A program made the position numbers and the translations under genes. Shown here piece after piece: positions 35,103 to 43,644 of a stretch of DNA of 64,000 nucleotides (positions are counted from its first letter, which is position 1; each line of letters starts with the position of its first letter). The notes beneath the pieces were generated by a model. It saw only the letters and a program-made list of their open reading frames with translations, had not been told where the DNA came from and searched no databases. Where the stretch lies: positions 22,776 to 86,775 of the forward strand of contig NZ_KZ819089.1 of the NCBI RefSeq assembly GCF_003115855.1, written 5' to 3'. The stretch comes from Brenneria corticis (GTDB lineage: Bacteria > Pseudomonadota > Gammaproteobacteria > Enterobacterales > Enterobacteriaceae).

Positions 35103-35432
35103 TTACTCAAACTGCGCGCCCTGACGATCGGTGATGCGGCCCTGCTCCAGCAACGCCTGTTCGATGGTCTGTTGCAGCATACGGATACGCTGCTCCATGT
35201 TGGCGGCATAGTCGCGGGTTTTTCCCCGTTCCTGCGCCAGTTCATGGCACACGTTCAGCGCGGCGATAAACACCAGCTGTTCGGTGTTGGTGACTCTGGT
35301 ACGAACTTTAAGATCTTGCAACCGCTGGTTAAGATCTTCCGCAGCCTGATTCAACGCTTCCTGTTGCTCCGGCGGACAATTGACTCTTAACGATCGGCCA
35401 AAAATCTGAATATCTACTGGTTGTGCAGACAT
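35103..35432 (-). CDS. zapA: Cell division protein ZapA
   Basis: This 109-residue protein matches ZapA, which bundles FtsZ filaments at the division ring. The N-terminal globular part has VDIQIFGRSLRVNCPPEQ, and the C-terminal part is a long coiled coil (about 55-100). Its place directly upstream of 6S RNA and divergent from ygfB is the conserved enterobacterial order. The length equals that of E. coli ZapA. Confidence 0.96.
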   Translation of the reverse strand: MSAQPVDIQIFGRSLRVNCPPEQQEALNQAAEDLNQRLQDLKVRTRVTNTEQLVFIAALNVCHELAQERGKTRDYAANMEQRIRMLQQTIEQALLEQGRITDRQGAQFE

Positions 35433-35617
35433 ACCCTTCCTGCCTCATTTCGTTTTCGCGCCCGCTAGGGATAAAACCTGCGCCGTCTGGCCGCGGCCAG
35501 TCAAAGCGGGCGTCACTATATATATCCAAAATATAAGATACAAGCCCTTTCTGGTATACCCCCCGAGCTTGGTGGTAGCATAACACGAACTAATCCTGCC
35601 AACGATGACGAATGCGC

Positions 35618-36202
35618 ATGTCCATAGAGAATACGTTTCCAGGCTATGAAGCCCTGGACCAGCTGCTACACCAGCAGCAGATCGCCCTGACCGCCGCTGA
35701 AATGCACGGTTTGATCAGCGGCATGCTGTGCGGCGGCAACCATGACGACAGTTGGAGAACGCTGGTTTTTGAGCTGACCAACGAAGGGATGGCCTTTCCG
35801 CAAACGCTGTCCCAGCCGCTTCAGCACCTGTATCAGACCACGCGGGAAACGCTCGAAGACGAGGGTTTTATGTTTCAGCTTTTTCTGCCGGACGATAACG
35901 ACGAGTCGGTGACGGTTTTCGACCGGGCCGACGCGCTGTCAGGCTGGGTAAACCACTTTCTGCTGGGGCTGGGCGTGGTTCAGCCGCGGCTGAACAAAGC
36001 GCAGGGCGAGCTGAAGGAAGCCATTGACGATTTACGCAACATCGCCCAGCTCGGCTATGACGAGGATGAAGATCAGGAAGAGCTGGAGCAATCCCTTGAG
36101 GAAGTGATCGAATATGTCCGCGTCTCCGCCATCCTGTGCCATAACGAATTTATCAGCCCGCCGGTTATCGCGCCGCAACGGCAAAAACCGACGCTGCATT
36201 GA
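35618..36202 (+). CDS. ygfB: UPF0149 family protein YgfB
   Basis: This 194-residue acidic protein matches YgfB (UPF0149), with EMHGLISGMLCGGN near residue 29, FDRADALSGWVNHFLLGLGV and the acidic NIAQLGYDEDEDQEELEQSLEEV block. The biochemical function is not firmly known. Two in-frame ATGs six bases apart exist; the second gives the E. coli-like N-terminus MSIENTFPGYE. It heads the ygfB-pepP-ubiH-ubiI cluster, as in E. coli. Confidence 0.93.
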   Translation: MSIENTFPGYEALDQLLHQQQIALTAAEMHGLISGMLCGGNHDDSWRTLVFELTNEGMAFPQTLSQPLQHLYQTTRETLEDEGFMFQLFLPDDNDESVTVFDRADALSGWVNHFLLGLGVVQPRLNKAQGELKEAIDDLRNIAQLGYDEDEDQEELEQSLEEVIEYVRVSAILCHNEFISPPVIAPQRQKPTLH

Positions 36203-36269
36203 TTTCATCGCGACTCGCATACCCACGCGCGGGACGGTGAACAGAACGGAATACTTTCAGGAGCAGGAG

Positions 36270-37586
36270 ATGAGTCAACAAGAGTTCCTCCGCCGTCGTC
36301 AGACGCTGCTGGAGAAAATGGCGCCCGCCAGCGCGGCGATTATTTTTTCCGCCCCCGAAGCGACGCGCAATGCCGACAGCGATTATCCCTACCGCCAAAA
36401 CAGCGACTTCTGGTATTTCACCGGCTTTAACGAACCGGAGGCCGTGCTGCTGTTGGTTAAAAGCGATGAGAAACATCATCATAGCGTACTTTTCAACCGC
36501 GTTCGCGACCTGACGGCCGAAATCTGGTTTGGCCGTCGCCTCGGGCAGAAAGCCGCGCCGGCGGCGCTTGGCATCGATCGGGCGCTGCCCTTCGATGAAA
36601 TCGCTAGCCAGCTGCCGGTGCTGCTGAACGGGCTGGACGCGATCTATCACGCCCAGGGACAATACGCCTACGCCGATAAGCTGGTGTTCGCGGCGCTAGA
36701 CAGGCTGCGCCGGGGCACGCGCCAGGGGTTCATCGCCCCGCCGACGCTGACGGACTGGCGGCCGTGGGTCCATGAGATGCGGCTGTTTAAATCGCCGGCG
36801 GAAATCAGCATCCTGCGCCGCGCGGGCGAGATCAGCGCGCTGGCGCATACGCGGGCGATGCAGGCCTGCCGCCCCGGCATGTTCGAATATCAGTTGGAAG
36901 GGGAAATTCACCACGAATTTACCCGCCACGGCGCGCGCTACCCTTCTTACAACACTATCGTCGGCAGCGGCGATAACGCCTGTATCCTGCACTACACCGA
37001 AAATGAAACCCGGATGCGCGACGGCGATCTGGTGCTGATCGACGCCGGGTGCGAATATCAGGGCTATGCCGGCGATATTACCCGCACCTTCCCGGTCAAC
37101 GGCAAGTTCAGCGCGGCGCAGCGCGCCATCTATGACATCGTGCTGCGTTCTCAGCTTAAAGCGCTGGAACTGTTCGCGCCGGGCCGCAGCATCCGCGAAG
37201 TCAATGAGGAAGTGGTGCGGGTTATGGTGAGCGGGCTGGTCGAGCTGGGCATCATGAAGGGCGAAGTCGAAGCGCTGATGGCGGAACAGGCGCACCGCCC
37301 GTTCTTTATGCACGGACTGAGCCACTGGCTCGGGCTGGACGTACACGACGTGGGCGATTACGGTTCGAGCGATCGCGGCCGTCCGCTTGAACCCGGCATG
37401 GTGCTGACGGTGGAACCCGGCCTGTATATCGCCCCCGACGCCGACGTTCCCCAGCAGTACCGGGGCATCGGCATCCGTATCGAAGATGACATCGCGATCA
37501 CCGCGGACGGCAACGAAAATCTTACCGCCGGCGTGGTCAAAGACGCCGATGCCATTGAAGCCCTGATGGCGCAAGTCGGCGCATAA
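36270..37586 (+). CDS. pepP: Xaa-Pro aminopeptidase P
   Basis: This 438-residue metallopeptidase removes N-terminal residues that precede proline. The C-terminal pita-bread domain contains the metal ligands in LIDAGCEYQGYAGDITRTFP (two aspartates), HGLSHWLGLDVHD (histidine), VEPGLYI and IRIEDD (glutamates). The frame begins upstream inside ygfB, but CAGGAG before the ATG at 36270 and homology (MSQQEFLRRRQ) fix the start. It lies just before ubiH, as in E. coli. Confidence 0.96.
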   Translation: MSQQEFLRRRQTLLEKMAPASAAIIFSAPEATRNADSDYPYRQNSDFWYFTGFNEPEAVLLLVKSDEKHHHSVLFNRVRDLTAEIWFGRRLGQKAAPAALGIDRALPFDEIASQLPVLLNGLDAIYHAQGQYAYADKLVFAALDRLRRGTRQGFIAPPTLTDWRPWVHEMRLFKSPAEISILRRAGEISALAHTRAMQACRPGMFEYQLEGEIHHEFTRHGARYPSYNTIVGSGDNACILHYTENETRMRDGDLVLIDAGCEYQGYAGDITRTFPVNGKFSAAQRAIYDIVLRSQLKALELFAPGRSIREVNEEVVRVMVSGLVELGIMKGEVEALMAEQAHRPFFMHGLSHWLGLDVHDVGDYGSSDRGRPLEPGMVLTVEPGLYIAPDADVPQQYRGIGIRIEDDIAITADGNENLTAGVVKDADAIEALMAQVGA

Positions 37587-37645
37587 TGGCTTCCGGCAAG
37601 GCGCGGTCAGGCGCTAATCTGCAATCACAATCAGGATAACAACGC

Positions 37646-38824
37646 ATGACGGTAATGATTGTCGGCGGCGGCATGGCCGGCGCGACGCTGGCGCTGGCGA
37701 TATCCACCCTTTCGCAAGGAAAGGTGCCGGTTGAACTGGTCGAAGCGAAGTCGCCCCTCGATCGCCGGCATCCGGGGTTTGACGCCAGGGCGATAGCCCT
37801 GGCGGAGGGCACCTGCCGGCAGTTGGAAAACATCGGCATCTGGCAGGCGCTGGCGGACTGCGCCTCGGCGATATCCCACATCCACGTCAGCGATCGCGGC
37901 CACGCCTGCTTTGTCAACCTGAACGCCTCCGACTACCGCGTTCCGGCGCTGGGCCAGGTGATGGAACTGCACGCGGCGGGACGGCGCCTGTTCTCGCTGT
38001 TGCAACAGGCTCCCGGCGTGCGTCTGCACTGCCCGGCGCAAGTGGTGGCGGTCACCCGCACTCAGACCGACGCCACCTTAACGCTGGATAACGCTACGCA
38101 GCTGACCGGACGGTTGCTGGTGGCCGCCGACGGTTCGCACTCCAGGCTGGCGCAATCCTGCGGCGTTCAGTGGCAGCAGCAGGAGTACGGTCAGATCGCC
38201 GTCATCGCCAACGTCACCACCTCGCAGCCGCATCAGGGTCGCGCCTTTGAACGTTTTACGCCGCACGGACCGCTGGCGCTGCTGCCGATGAGCCAGGGGC
38301 GCAGCGCGCTGGTGTGGTGCCATGAGCAAAACCGGCAGGCCGAGGTCGACGGCTGGAGCGAAGCCGAATTCCGCCGGCGGCTACAGCTGGCCTTTGGCTG
38401 GCGTCTGGGCGCCTTTACCCATATTGGCGAACGCCACAGCTATCCGTTACGCTTACTGACCGCCAATCGGCATATTCACCACCGTCTGGCGCTGGTGGGC
38501 AATGCGGCGCAGACGCTGCACCCGATCGCCGGGCAAGGCTTCAATCTGGGCCTGCGGGACGTGATGTCGCTGGCGGAAACCATCGTCGAGGCCGTCGACA
38601 ACCGGCAGGATCCGGGCGGCTATGCCGTCCTCAGCCGTTATCAGCAGCGCCGCCAGCCCGACCAGCAGACCACGGTGGCGATCACCGACGGTCTGGTCAG
38701 GCTTTTCGCCAACCGCTACACCGCGTTGGAAATCGGCCGCAATCTGGGGCTGGCGGCCATGAATAATCTGCCGATGATGCGCGATGCCCTGGCCCGACGT
38801 ACGCTGGGCTGGGTGGAGCGTTAA
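37646..38824 (+). CDS. ubiH: 2-octaprenyl-6-methoxyphenol hydroxylase
   Basis: This 392-residue FAD monooxygenase carries out one ring hydroxylation of ubiquinone synthesis. The dinucleotide-binding motif is at the start (VIVGGGMAGATLALAI), DG motif LVAADGSHS is near residue 158, and the second FAD motif is LVGNAAQTLHPIAGQGFNLGLRD. The sequence follows E. coli UbiH along its whole length. It lies between pepP and ubiI, probably in one transcript. Confidence 0.96.
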   Translation: MTVMIVGGGMAGATLALAISTLSQGKVPVELVEAKSPLDRRHPGFDARAIALAEGTCRQLENIGIWQALADCASAISHIHVSDRGHACFVNLNASDYRVPALGQVMELHAAGRRLFSLLQQAPGVRLHCPAQVVAVTRTQTDATLTLDNATQLTGRLLVAADGSHSRLAQSCGVQWQQQEYGQIAVIANVTTSQPHQGRAFERFTPHGPLALLPMSQGRSALVWCHEQNRQAEVDGWSEAEFRRRLQLAFGWRLGAFTHIGERHSYPLRLLTANRHIHHRLALVGNAAQTLHPIAGQGFNLGLRDVMSLAETIVEAVDNRQDPGGYAVLSRYQQRRQPDQQTTVAITDGLVRLFANRYTALEIGRNLGLAAMNNLPMMRDALARRTLGWVER

Positions 38825-38848
38825 CCGGACACAACAGGGAAAAGCTAT

Positions 38849-40060
38849 ATGCAATCATTCGACGTGGTTATCGCCGGCGGCGGCATGGTCGGTCTGGCGC
38901 TGGCCTGCGGTTTGCAGGGCAGCGGCCTGCGCATCGCGGTGCTGGAGCAGCAGCCGGCCGAGATCCGCCCGCTGGAGAAAGCGCATGCGCTGCGGGTGTC
39001 CGCCATCAACGCCGCCAGCGAATGTCTGCTGCGCCATCTGGGCGTATGGGAAAATCTGCTGGCGCTGCGCGTCAGCCCCTACAACGCCATGCAGGTGTGG
39101 GATAAAGACAGCTTCGGCAAGATCGGCTTCAGCGGCGAAGAGTTCGGTTTTTCCCATCTGGGGCATATTATTGAAAACCCGGTCATCCGCCAGGCGCTGT
39201 GGCAGCGCGCAGCTCAGCTGAGCGATGTTACGCTGCTGGCGCCCGCGACGCTGAAACAGGTGGCCTGGGGGGAAAACGAAGCCTTTATCACCCTGCAGGA
39301 TGACAGCATGCTTACCGCCCGGCTGGTGGTCGGCGCGGACGGCGCCCACTCCTGGCTGCGCCGCCACGCCGATATTCCGCTGACCTTCTGGGACTACGGG
39401 CATCATGCGCTGGTCGCCAGCATCCGTACCGCAGCGCCGCATGAATCGGTGGCGCGCCAGGTATTTCACGGCGACGGCATTCTGGCGTTTCTGCCGCTCG
39501 GCGATCCGCACCTCAGTTCGATCGTCTGGTCGCTGCCGCCGAATCAGGCCCAGGCCATGCAGGAGCTACCCGTCAGGGAGTTCAACCAGCAGTTGGCGGT
39601 GGCGTTCGATACGCGGCTGGGGCGGTGCGAGCTGGAAAGCGAACGGCAGACCTTTCCGCTGACCGGGCGCTATGCGCGCAGTTTCGCCGCCCATCGGCTG
39701 GTGCTGATCGGCGATGCCGCGCACACCATTCATCCTCTGGCCGGCCAAGGCGTCAACCTGGGTTTTATGGACGCGGCGGAGTTGATTGCCGAACTGAAGC
39801 GCCTGCAATCACAGGGCAAAGATATCGGCCAGCATCTCTATCTGCGGCGCTATGAACGCAGGCGTAAACACAGCGCGGCGCTTATGCTCGCCGGCATGCA
39901 GGGCTTTCGCGAGCTGTTTGACGGCGACAATCCGGCCAAAAAACTGCTGCGCGACGTCGGCCTGCTACTGGCGGATAACCTGCCCGGCGTTAAGCCGACG
40001 CTGGTGCGCCAGGCCATGGGGCTGAACGATTTGCCCGACTGGCTGGATGTGAGCAAGTAG
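38849..40060 (+). CDS. ubiI: 2-octaprenylphenol hydroxylase UbiI (VisC)
   Basis: This 403-residue FAD monooxygenase is a paralogue of UbiH and hydroxylates C5 in ubiquinone synthesis. It shows VVIAGGGMVGLALACGLQ at the start, VVGADGAHSWLR in the middle and LIGDAAHTIHPLAGQGVNLGFMD. It follows ubiH after 24 bases, with AGGGAAA before the start. A long antisense frame covers its first half but has no homology support. Confidence 0.96.
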   Translation: MQSFDVVIAGGGMVGLALACGLQGSGLRIAVLEQQPAEIRPLEKAHALRVSAINAASECLLRHLGVWENLLALRVSPYNAMQVWDKDSFGKIGFSGEEFGFSHLGHIIENPVIRQALWQRAAQLSDVTLLAPATLKQVAWGENEAFITLQDDSMLTARLVVGADGAHSWLRRHADIPLTFWDYGHHALVASIRTAAPHESVARQVFHGDGILAFLPLGDPHLSSIVWSLPPNQAQAMQELPVREFNQQLAVAFDTRLGRCELESERQTFPLTGRYARSFAAHRLVLIGDAAHTIHPLAGQGVNLGFMDAAELIAELKRLQSQGKDIGQHLYLRRYERRRKHSAALMLAGMQGFRELFDGDNPAKKLLRDVGLLLADNLPGVKPTLVRQAMGLNDLPDWLDVSK

Positions 40061-40077
40061 CCGCACCGGCTAATGCC

Positions 40078-41115
40078 CTACGAGTCGGCCCCTACCCGCA
40101 CCACCAGCTTGCCGAAGTTGCGCCCCTGCAACAGCCCGGAAAACGCCTCCACGGCATTTTCCAGCCCGTCCACCACGTCTTCCCGGTATTTGATTTTGCC
40201 TTGCGCCACCAGCGGAGACACGGCTTGCCAGAATTCATCGAACCGCGGGCCGTAGTCGTCAAAAACGATGAACCCCTGCATGCGTATGCGCTTTTTCAGC
40301 AGGGTCCCCATCAGCAGCGGCAGGCGATCCGGCCCGTCCGGCAGACCGGTGGCATTGTAGCCGGCGACCAGTCCGCATAGCGGCACGCGGGCCGAGGTAT
40401 TCAGCAGCGGCAGCACCGCATCGAACACCTTGCCGCCCACGTTTTCGTAATAGATATCGATGCCGTCAGGACAGGCGGCCTTGAGCCGGTCGGCAAAATC
40501 CGCCGCGCGGTGATCGATACAGGCATCAAATCCCAGCGCCTCAACCGCATAGCGGCACTTCTCCGCCCCGCCGGCGACGCCCACCACACGGCACCCCTGC
40601 AGTTTTCCGAGCTGTCCGACCGTCGCCCCCACCGGGCCGGTTGCCGCCGCAACCACCAGCGTTTCCCCCGCTTTGGGCTGCCCGATATCCATCAGCCCCA
40701 TATAAGCGGTAAAACCCGGCATGCCCAGCACGCCCAGCGCATAGGAAGGATGTTCGGGGGTCTGCCCCAGATTGGTTAACGCCCGGCCGTCGGAAACGGC
40801 GTAGTCCTGCCAGCCGCTGTAAGCCTGTACCCAGTCGCCCGGACGATAATCCGGGTGTTTCGAGGCCGCGACCCGGCTGACCGTCGCCCCGACCATGACC
40901 TCTCCCAGTTCGACCGGTTTGGCGTAAGAAGGCGCGTCGCTCATGCGCCCGCGCATATAGGGATCGAGCGACAGGAAAACCGTGCGCAGCAGGACTTCCC
41001 CCTCTTTTATCTCCGGGATCGGCTGCTGCTCCAGGCGAAAATTATCCTGCGTGGGCGCGCCGTGCGGACGTGAAGCCAGCACAATCCGGCGATTGATCCG
41101 ATCTGTTTGCGGCAT
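40078..41115 (-). CDS. curA: NADP-dependent medium-chain oxidoreductase, CurA/YncB-like
   Basis: This 345-residue zinc-independent medium-chain reductase resembles E. coli CurA (YncB), an NADPH-dependent reductase of enone substrates, and plant alkenal reductases. Features are SLDPYMRGRMSD near residue 45, the nucleotide-binding segment AAATGPVGATVGQLGKLQGCRVVG and YYENVGGKVFDAVLP. The ATG at 41115 is preceded by GAGGAGAAG and gives the family N-terminus; an open frame continues upstream without homology. The natural substrate is unknown. It converges on ubiI. Confidence 0.88.
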   Translation of the reverse strand: MPQTDRINRRIVLASRPHGAPTQDNFRLEQQPIPEIKEGEVLLRTVFLSLDPYMRGRMSDAPSYAKPVELGEVMVGATVSRVAASKHPDYRPGDWVQAYSGWQDYAVSDGRALTNLGQTPEHPSYALGVLGMPGFTAYMGLMDIGQPKAGETLVVAAATGPVGATVGQLGKLQGCRVVGVAGGAEKCRYAVEALGFDACIDHRAADFADRLKAACPDGIDIYYENVGGKVFDAVLPLLNTSARVPLCGLVAGYNATGLPDGPDRLPLLMGTLLKKRIRMQGFIVFDDYGPRFDEFWQAVSPLVAQGKIKYREDVVDGLENAVEAFSGLLQGRNFGKLVVRVGADS

Positions 41116-41478
41116 GACTCTTCTCCTCTCGAATAAAGCGGATAAACCGGAAGCCGCTCCGGCATCGCCGCCGGCAGCAAGAATTAAGCATAGCCTACCG
41201 CACCCTGCCGCCGCTACATACGCAGCAGAATATCGACAACGTCCATTATTAGGAATAATCGTAGTCAAGGAGAGTGATTTTTTTATTTCTCATGCTATAA
41301 CCCAGCCATAAAAATAACATATTTACAGGATGAATTTTCTCAATGTATTATCCTCACGGCCGGCTGGTTTACTATCTTGCCGCGCCATTCGCAAGGAAAT
41401 TTAATTTCATTTTTCGCATAAGTAATACCAGCATGTTGATGCGATGCCAACAGTCGTTGATTAAAGGAAGGTACATGT

Positions 41479-41781
41479 ATGCTAAAGCCCAAGGATTGCC
41501 GCAACTTACAAGACGTAAGAGAAGGCATTGATACCATAGATAAACAGATATTTACTCTTTTCCTGCAGCGCCTGGATTATGTCTATTCGGCCAGCCGCTT
41601 TAAGCCCGACGAAGCCAGTATTTCAGCGCCGGATCGCGTGGAGGCCATGCTGGATGAGCGCCGGCGTTGGGCAAAAGAGCATCATGTCGATGAGAGTTTC
41701 ATTGCGTCATTATTCGGAAATATTATTCATCAATTCATTAGCGCGCAAATTAATTTTTGGCGAACGAATAAATCATCATAG
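41479..41781 (+). CDS. pchB: Isochorismate pyruvate lyase, PchB-like
   Basis: This 100-residue AroQ-class protein aligns without gaps to Pseudomonas PchB, which splits isochorismate into salicylate and pyruvate. The four catalytic positions known for PchB, Arg14, Arg31, Lys42 and Gln90, are all kept at the same numbers, as are SRFK and the AP-RV-AML-ERRRWA helix. The ribosome site AAGGAAGG is seven bases before this ATG and so supports it over the ATG at 41475 in another frame. A second isochorismate synthase follows. The gene and its flanks are more AT-rich than the neighbours, suggesting acquisition. Chorismate mutase side activity is possible. Confidence 0.9.
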   Translation: MLKPKDCRNLQDVREGIDTIDKQIFTLFLQRLDYVYSASRFKPDEASISAPDRVEAMLDERRRWAKEHHVDESFIASLFGNIIHQFISAQINFWRTNKSS

Positions 41782-41908
41782 AATAATTTAATATAAATAC
41801 TAATCAAAATATCATACCTATATATACAAAAAGTTTCCAGGGAATGAATGGATACGCCGAAATAATAACCGCTTTTATTTCAGTGCTTCACGACAAAAGG
41901 AAGAGAGT

Positions 41909-43036
41909 ATGGGAACGCCATTTCATCATCACGGTTTCTTGTTTTCGTCCGCATTTCGCAGCCTTTATACCGAAGGCGTATTTAAAACCTTAACCTGGCC
42001 CGCGTCCGACCCCGCCGCGCTGTGCCAAAAAGTGGCGCATGAGTTCGAACTGGCGCGTCTTGCCGGCATAACGCGTCCGATTGTGGTGGGCGCCATCCCC
42101 TTTGATGTGCGTCAACCGTCATCCCTGTATATTCCTCACGCCTGTCATTTTTTGTCGCGTGAAGCATTCAAACGGAAACTGAGCGCGACGCCGCAAACGC
42201 CGCTGCGCATCGTCGACCAGCAACCACATCCGCAGCGGGAATATTTTCTCGCCATGGTGGAAAGCGCCGTAAACACCATACGCCAGGGGAAACTGCAAAA
42301 AATCGTCTTATCGCGCCTGCAGTCATTACAGGTTGAGCATCCGCTGAATACCATCGCCCTACTGGCAACGCTGGCCGAGCAGAACCCAAACGGCTACTAC
42401 TTTCATTTACCCCTGGCGGAAAAGCGCTATTTGTTTGGCGCCAGCCCTGAACTGCTGCTGCGGCAACAGGGGCGTTCAATCTGGAGCACGCCGCTGGCAG
42501 GCACCGCCAAGCGCGCCGCCGATGAACAGCAGGATCGGGATAACCGCGATCGGCTGCTGGCATCGCGCAAGGATCGTCACGAACACCAACTGGTGATAGA
42601 AGAAATTCGCAAAACGCTGGCGGACTACTGCTCTTCCCTCAGCATCCCGCCACAACCCGAACTATTGCAGACGCCCAACCTCTGGCATTTGGCCAGCCCG
42701 ATAGCGGGACAGCTGAAAGCCGACAACAGCCAGTCGCTGTCGCTGGCCGGCCTGTTACACCCTACCCCCGCCCTGTGCGGCGTGCCAAAGGAAAAAGCCC
42801 GCCGGTTGATTAGCGAGCTGGAACCTTTTGAACGCGGCGTTTTTGGCGGCATCGTAGGTTGGAGCGACGACGAAGGAAATGGCGAGTGGGCGGTAACCAT
42901 TCGCTGCGGCACCAGCCAGCAGCAAAATATTCAGTTGTATGCCGGCGCCGGTATCGTCGCCGATTCCGACCCCGCCGCCGAATGGCTGGAAATAGAAGCC
43001 AAGATGCGCACCATGCTGCGCGCCCTCGGTCAATAG
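41909..43036 (+). CDS. Second isochorismate synthase (salicylate pathway)
   Basis: This 375-residue protein is a paralogue of the EntC at 11380-12579: both begin with an FFFSS/FLFSS-(P/A)FRSLYT(Q/E)G block and share the chorismate-enzyme core. The isochorismate synthase residues are present, with lysine in KIVLSRL and glutamate in GASPELLLR. The C-terminus has ALCGVPKEKAR, FGGIVGW and LYAGAGIVADSDP. With PchB encoded 128 bases upstream, it should feed isochorismate into salicylate. AAGGAAGAGAG precedes the start. Unlike entC it has no visible Fur box, so regulation probably differs. It could also back up DHB synthesis. Confidence 0.9.
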   Translation: MGTPFHHHGFLFSSAFRSLYTEGVFKTLTWPASDPAALCQKVAHEFELARLAGITRPIVVGAIPFDVRQPSSLYIPHACHFLSREAFKRKLSATPQTPLRIVDQQPHPQREYFLAMVESAVNTIRQGKLQKIVLSRLQSLQVEHPLNTIALLATLAEQNPNGYYFHLPLAEKRYLFGASPELLLRQQGRSIWSTPLAGTAKRAADEQQDRDNRDRLLASRKDRHEHQLVIEEIRKTLADYCSSLSIPPQPELLQTPNLWHLASPIAGQLKADNSQSLSLAGLLHPTPALCGVPKEKARRLISELEPFERGVFGGIVGWSDDEGNGEWAVTIRCGTSQQQNIQLYAGAGIVADSDPAAEWLEIEAKMRTMLRALGQ

Positions 43037-43129
43037 GCGCGTATGGGAGCGCCGGAACCCCCGGCCTCCCAGCGAAGGCTGGCTGACGACAGATACCCGG
43101 CAATGTAAAATATGCGAACCATCGCACGG

Positions 43130-43153
43130 TTATTTTATCGCCCGATAAAATAA
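43130..43153. repeat. 24-base inverted repeat after the second isochorismate synthase
   Basis: TTATTTTATCG and CGATAAAATAA are exact reverse complements separated by two C residues. It lies 94 bases after the stop codon, in a 608-base AT-rich gap (43037-43644). It could be a regulator site or an RNA 3' hairpin; nothing identifies which. Confidence 0.5.
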
Positions 43154-43307
43154 TATATGCGCTGAAACACGCGGCCGATGCAGGGTTATTATTTATTCAA
43201 CGCGCAAAGATTAGCCACGCCCGCCGTATATGCTTATTTAATTTAGTTAGCAAAGCTATTATTTTAAATCGTTATAATGCTAAATAATTAGCCTTGTTGG
43301 TTTCGTT

Positions 43308-43547
43308 TTAAAAATAAAAGTTTACACAAGTATACATTTTGAAATAACAAATAACTCTCCTCTCGACATCCGGCATCATTATTTTCACATTATCTTCCTT
43401 TATATCAGTAATATAAAATCGATCATGTTTGTCGATAGGTGTATTATCATCGCCGAATAAGAGCCGATCCCGATAGATAACACGGTTGTCGACGGCAAAT
43501 AACACCGCACTGCGTGGATTGGTTCTTGCTCCATTTCCATTGGTCAC
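43308..43547 (-). CDS. Possible small protein, unknown
   Basis: An open frame of 79 codons starts at GTG and lies alone in the AT-rich gap between the second isochorismate synthase and the YagU-like gene. The predicted product is not low-complexity and has a charged middle (RDRLLFGDDN, ITDIKEDNVK). I recognise no family, and only a poor ribosome site is seen (AGAG overlapping the start region). It may be a chance frame or a decayed gene; nothing else codes in this gap. Confidence 0.22.
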   Translation of the reverse strand: MTNGNGARTNPRSAVLFAVDNRVIYRDRLLFGDDNTPIDKHDRFYITDIKEDNVKIMMPDVERRVICYFKMYTCVNFYF

Positions 43548-43644
43548 TCTATTTAATTAAACAACGCGATGCTTGACTGGATTTAATTCCGTACAGAATT
43601 CGTACGAAATTAACCCTGTTACCAGGTTATTAAGGGAGAATAGT

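Noticed and set aside
41270..41478. Fur box in front of the pchB operon
   Set aside because: The region is AT-rich but lacks repeated GATAAT units in the Fur arrangement.
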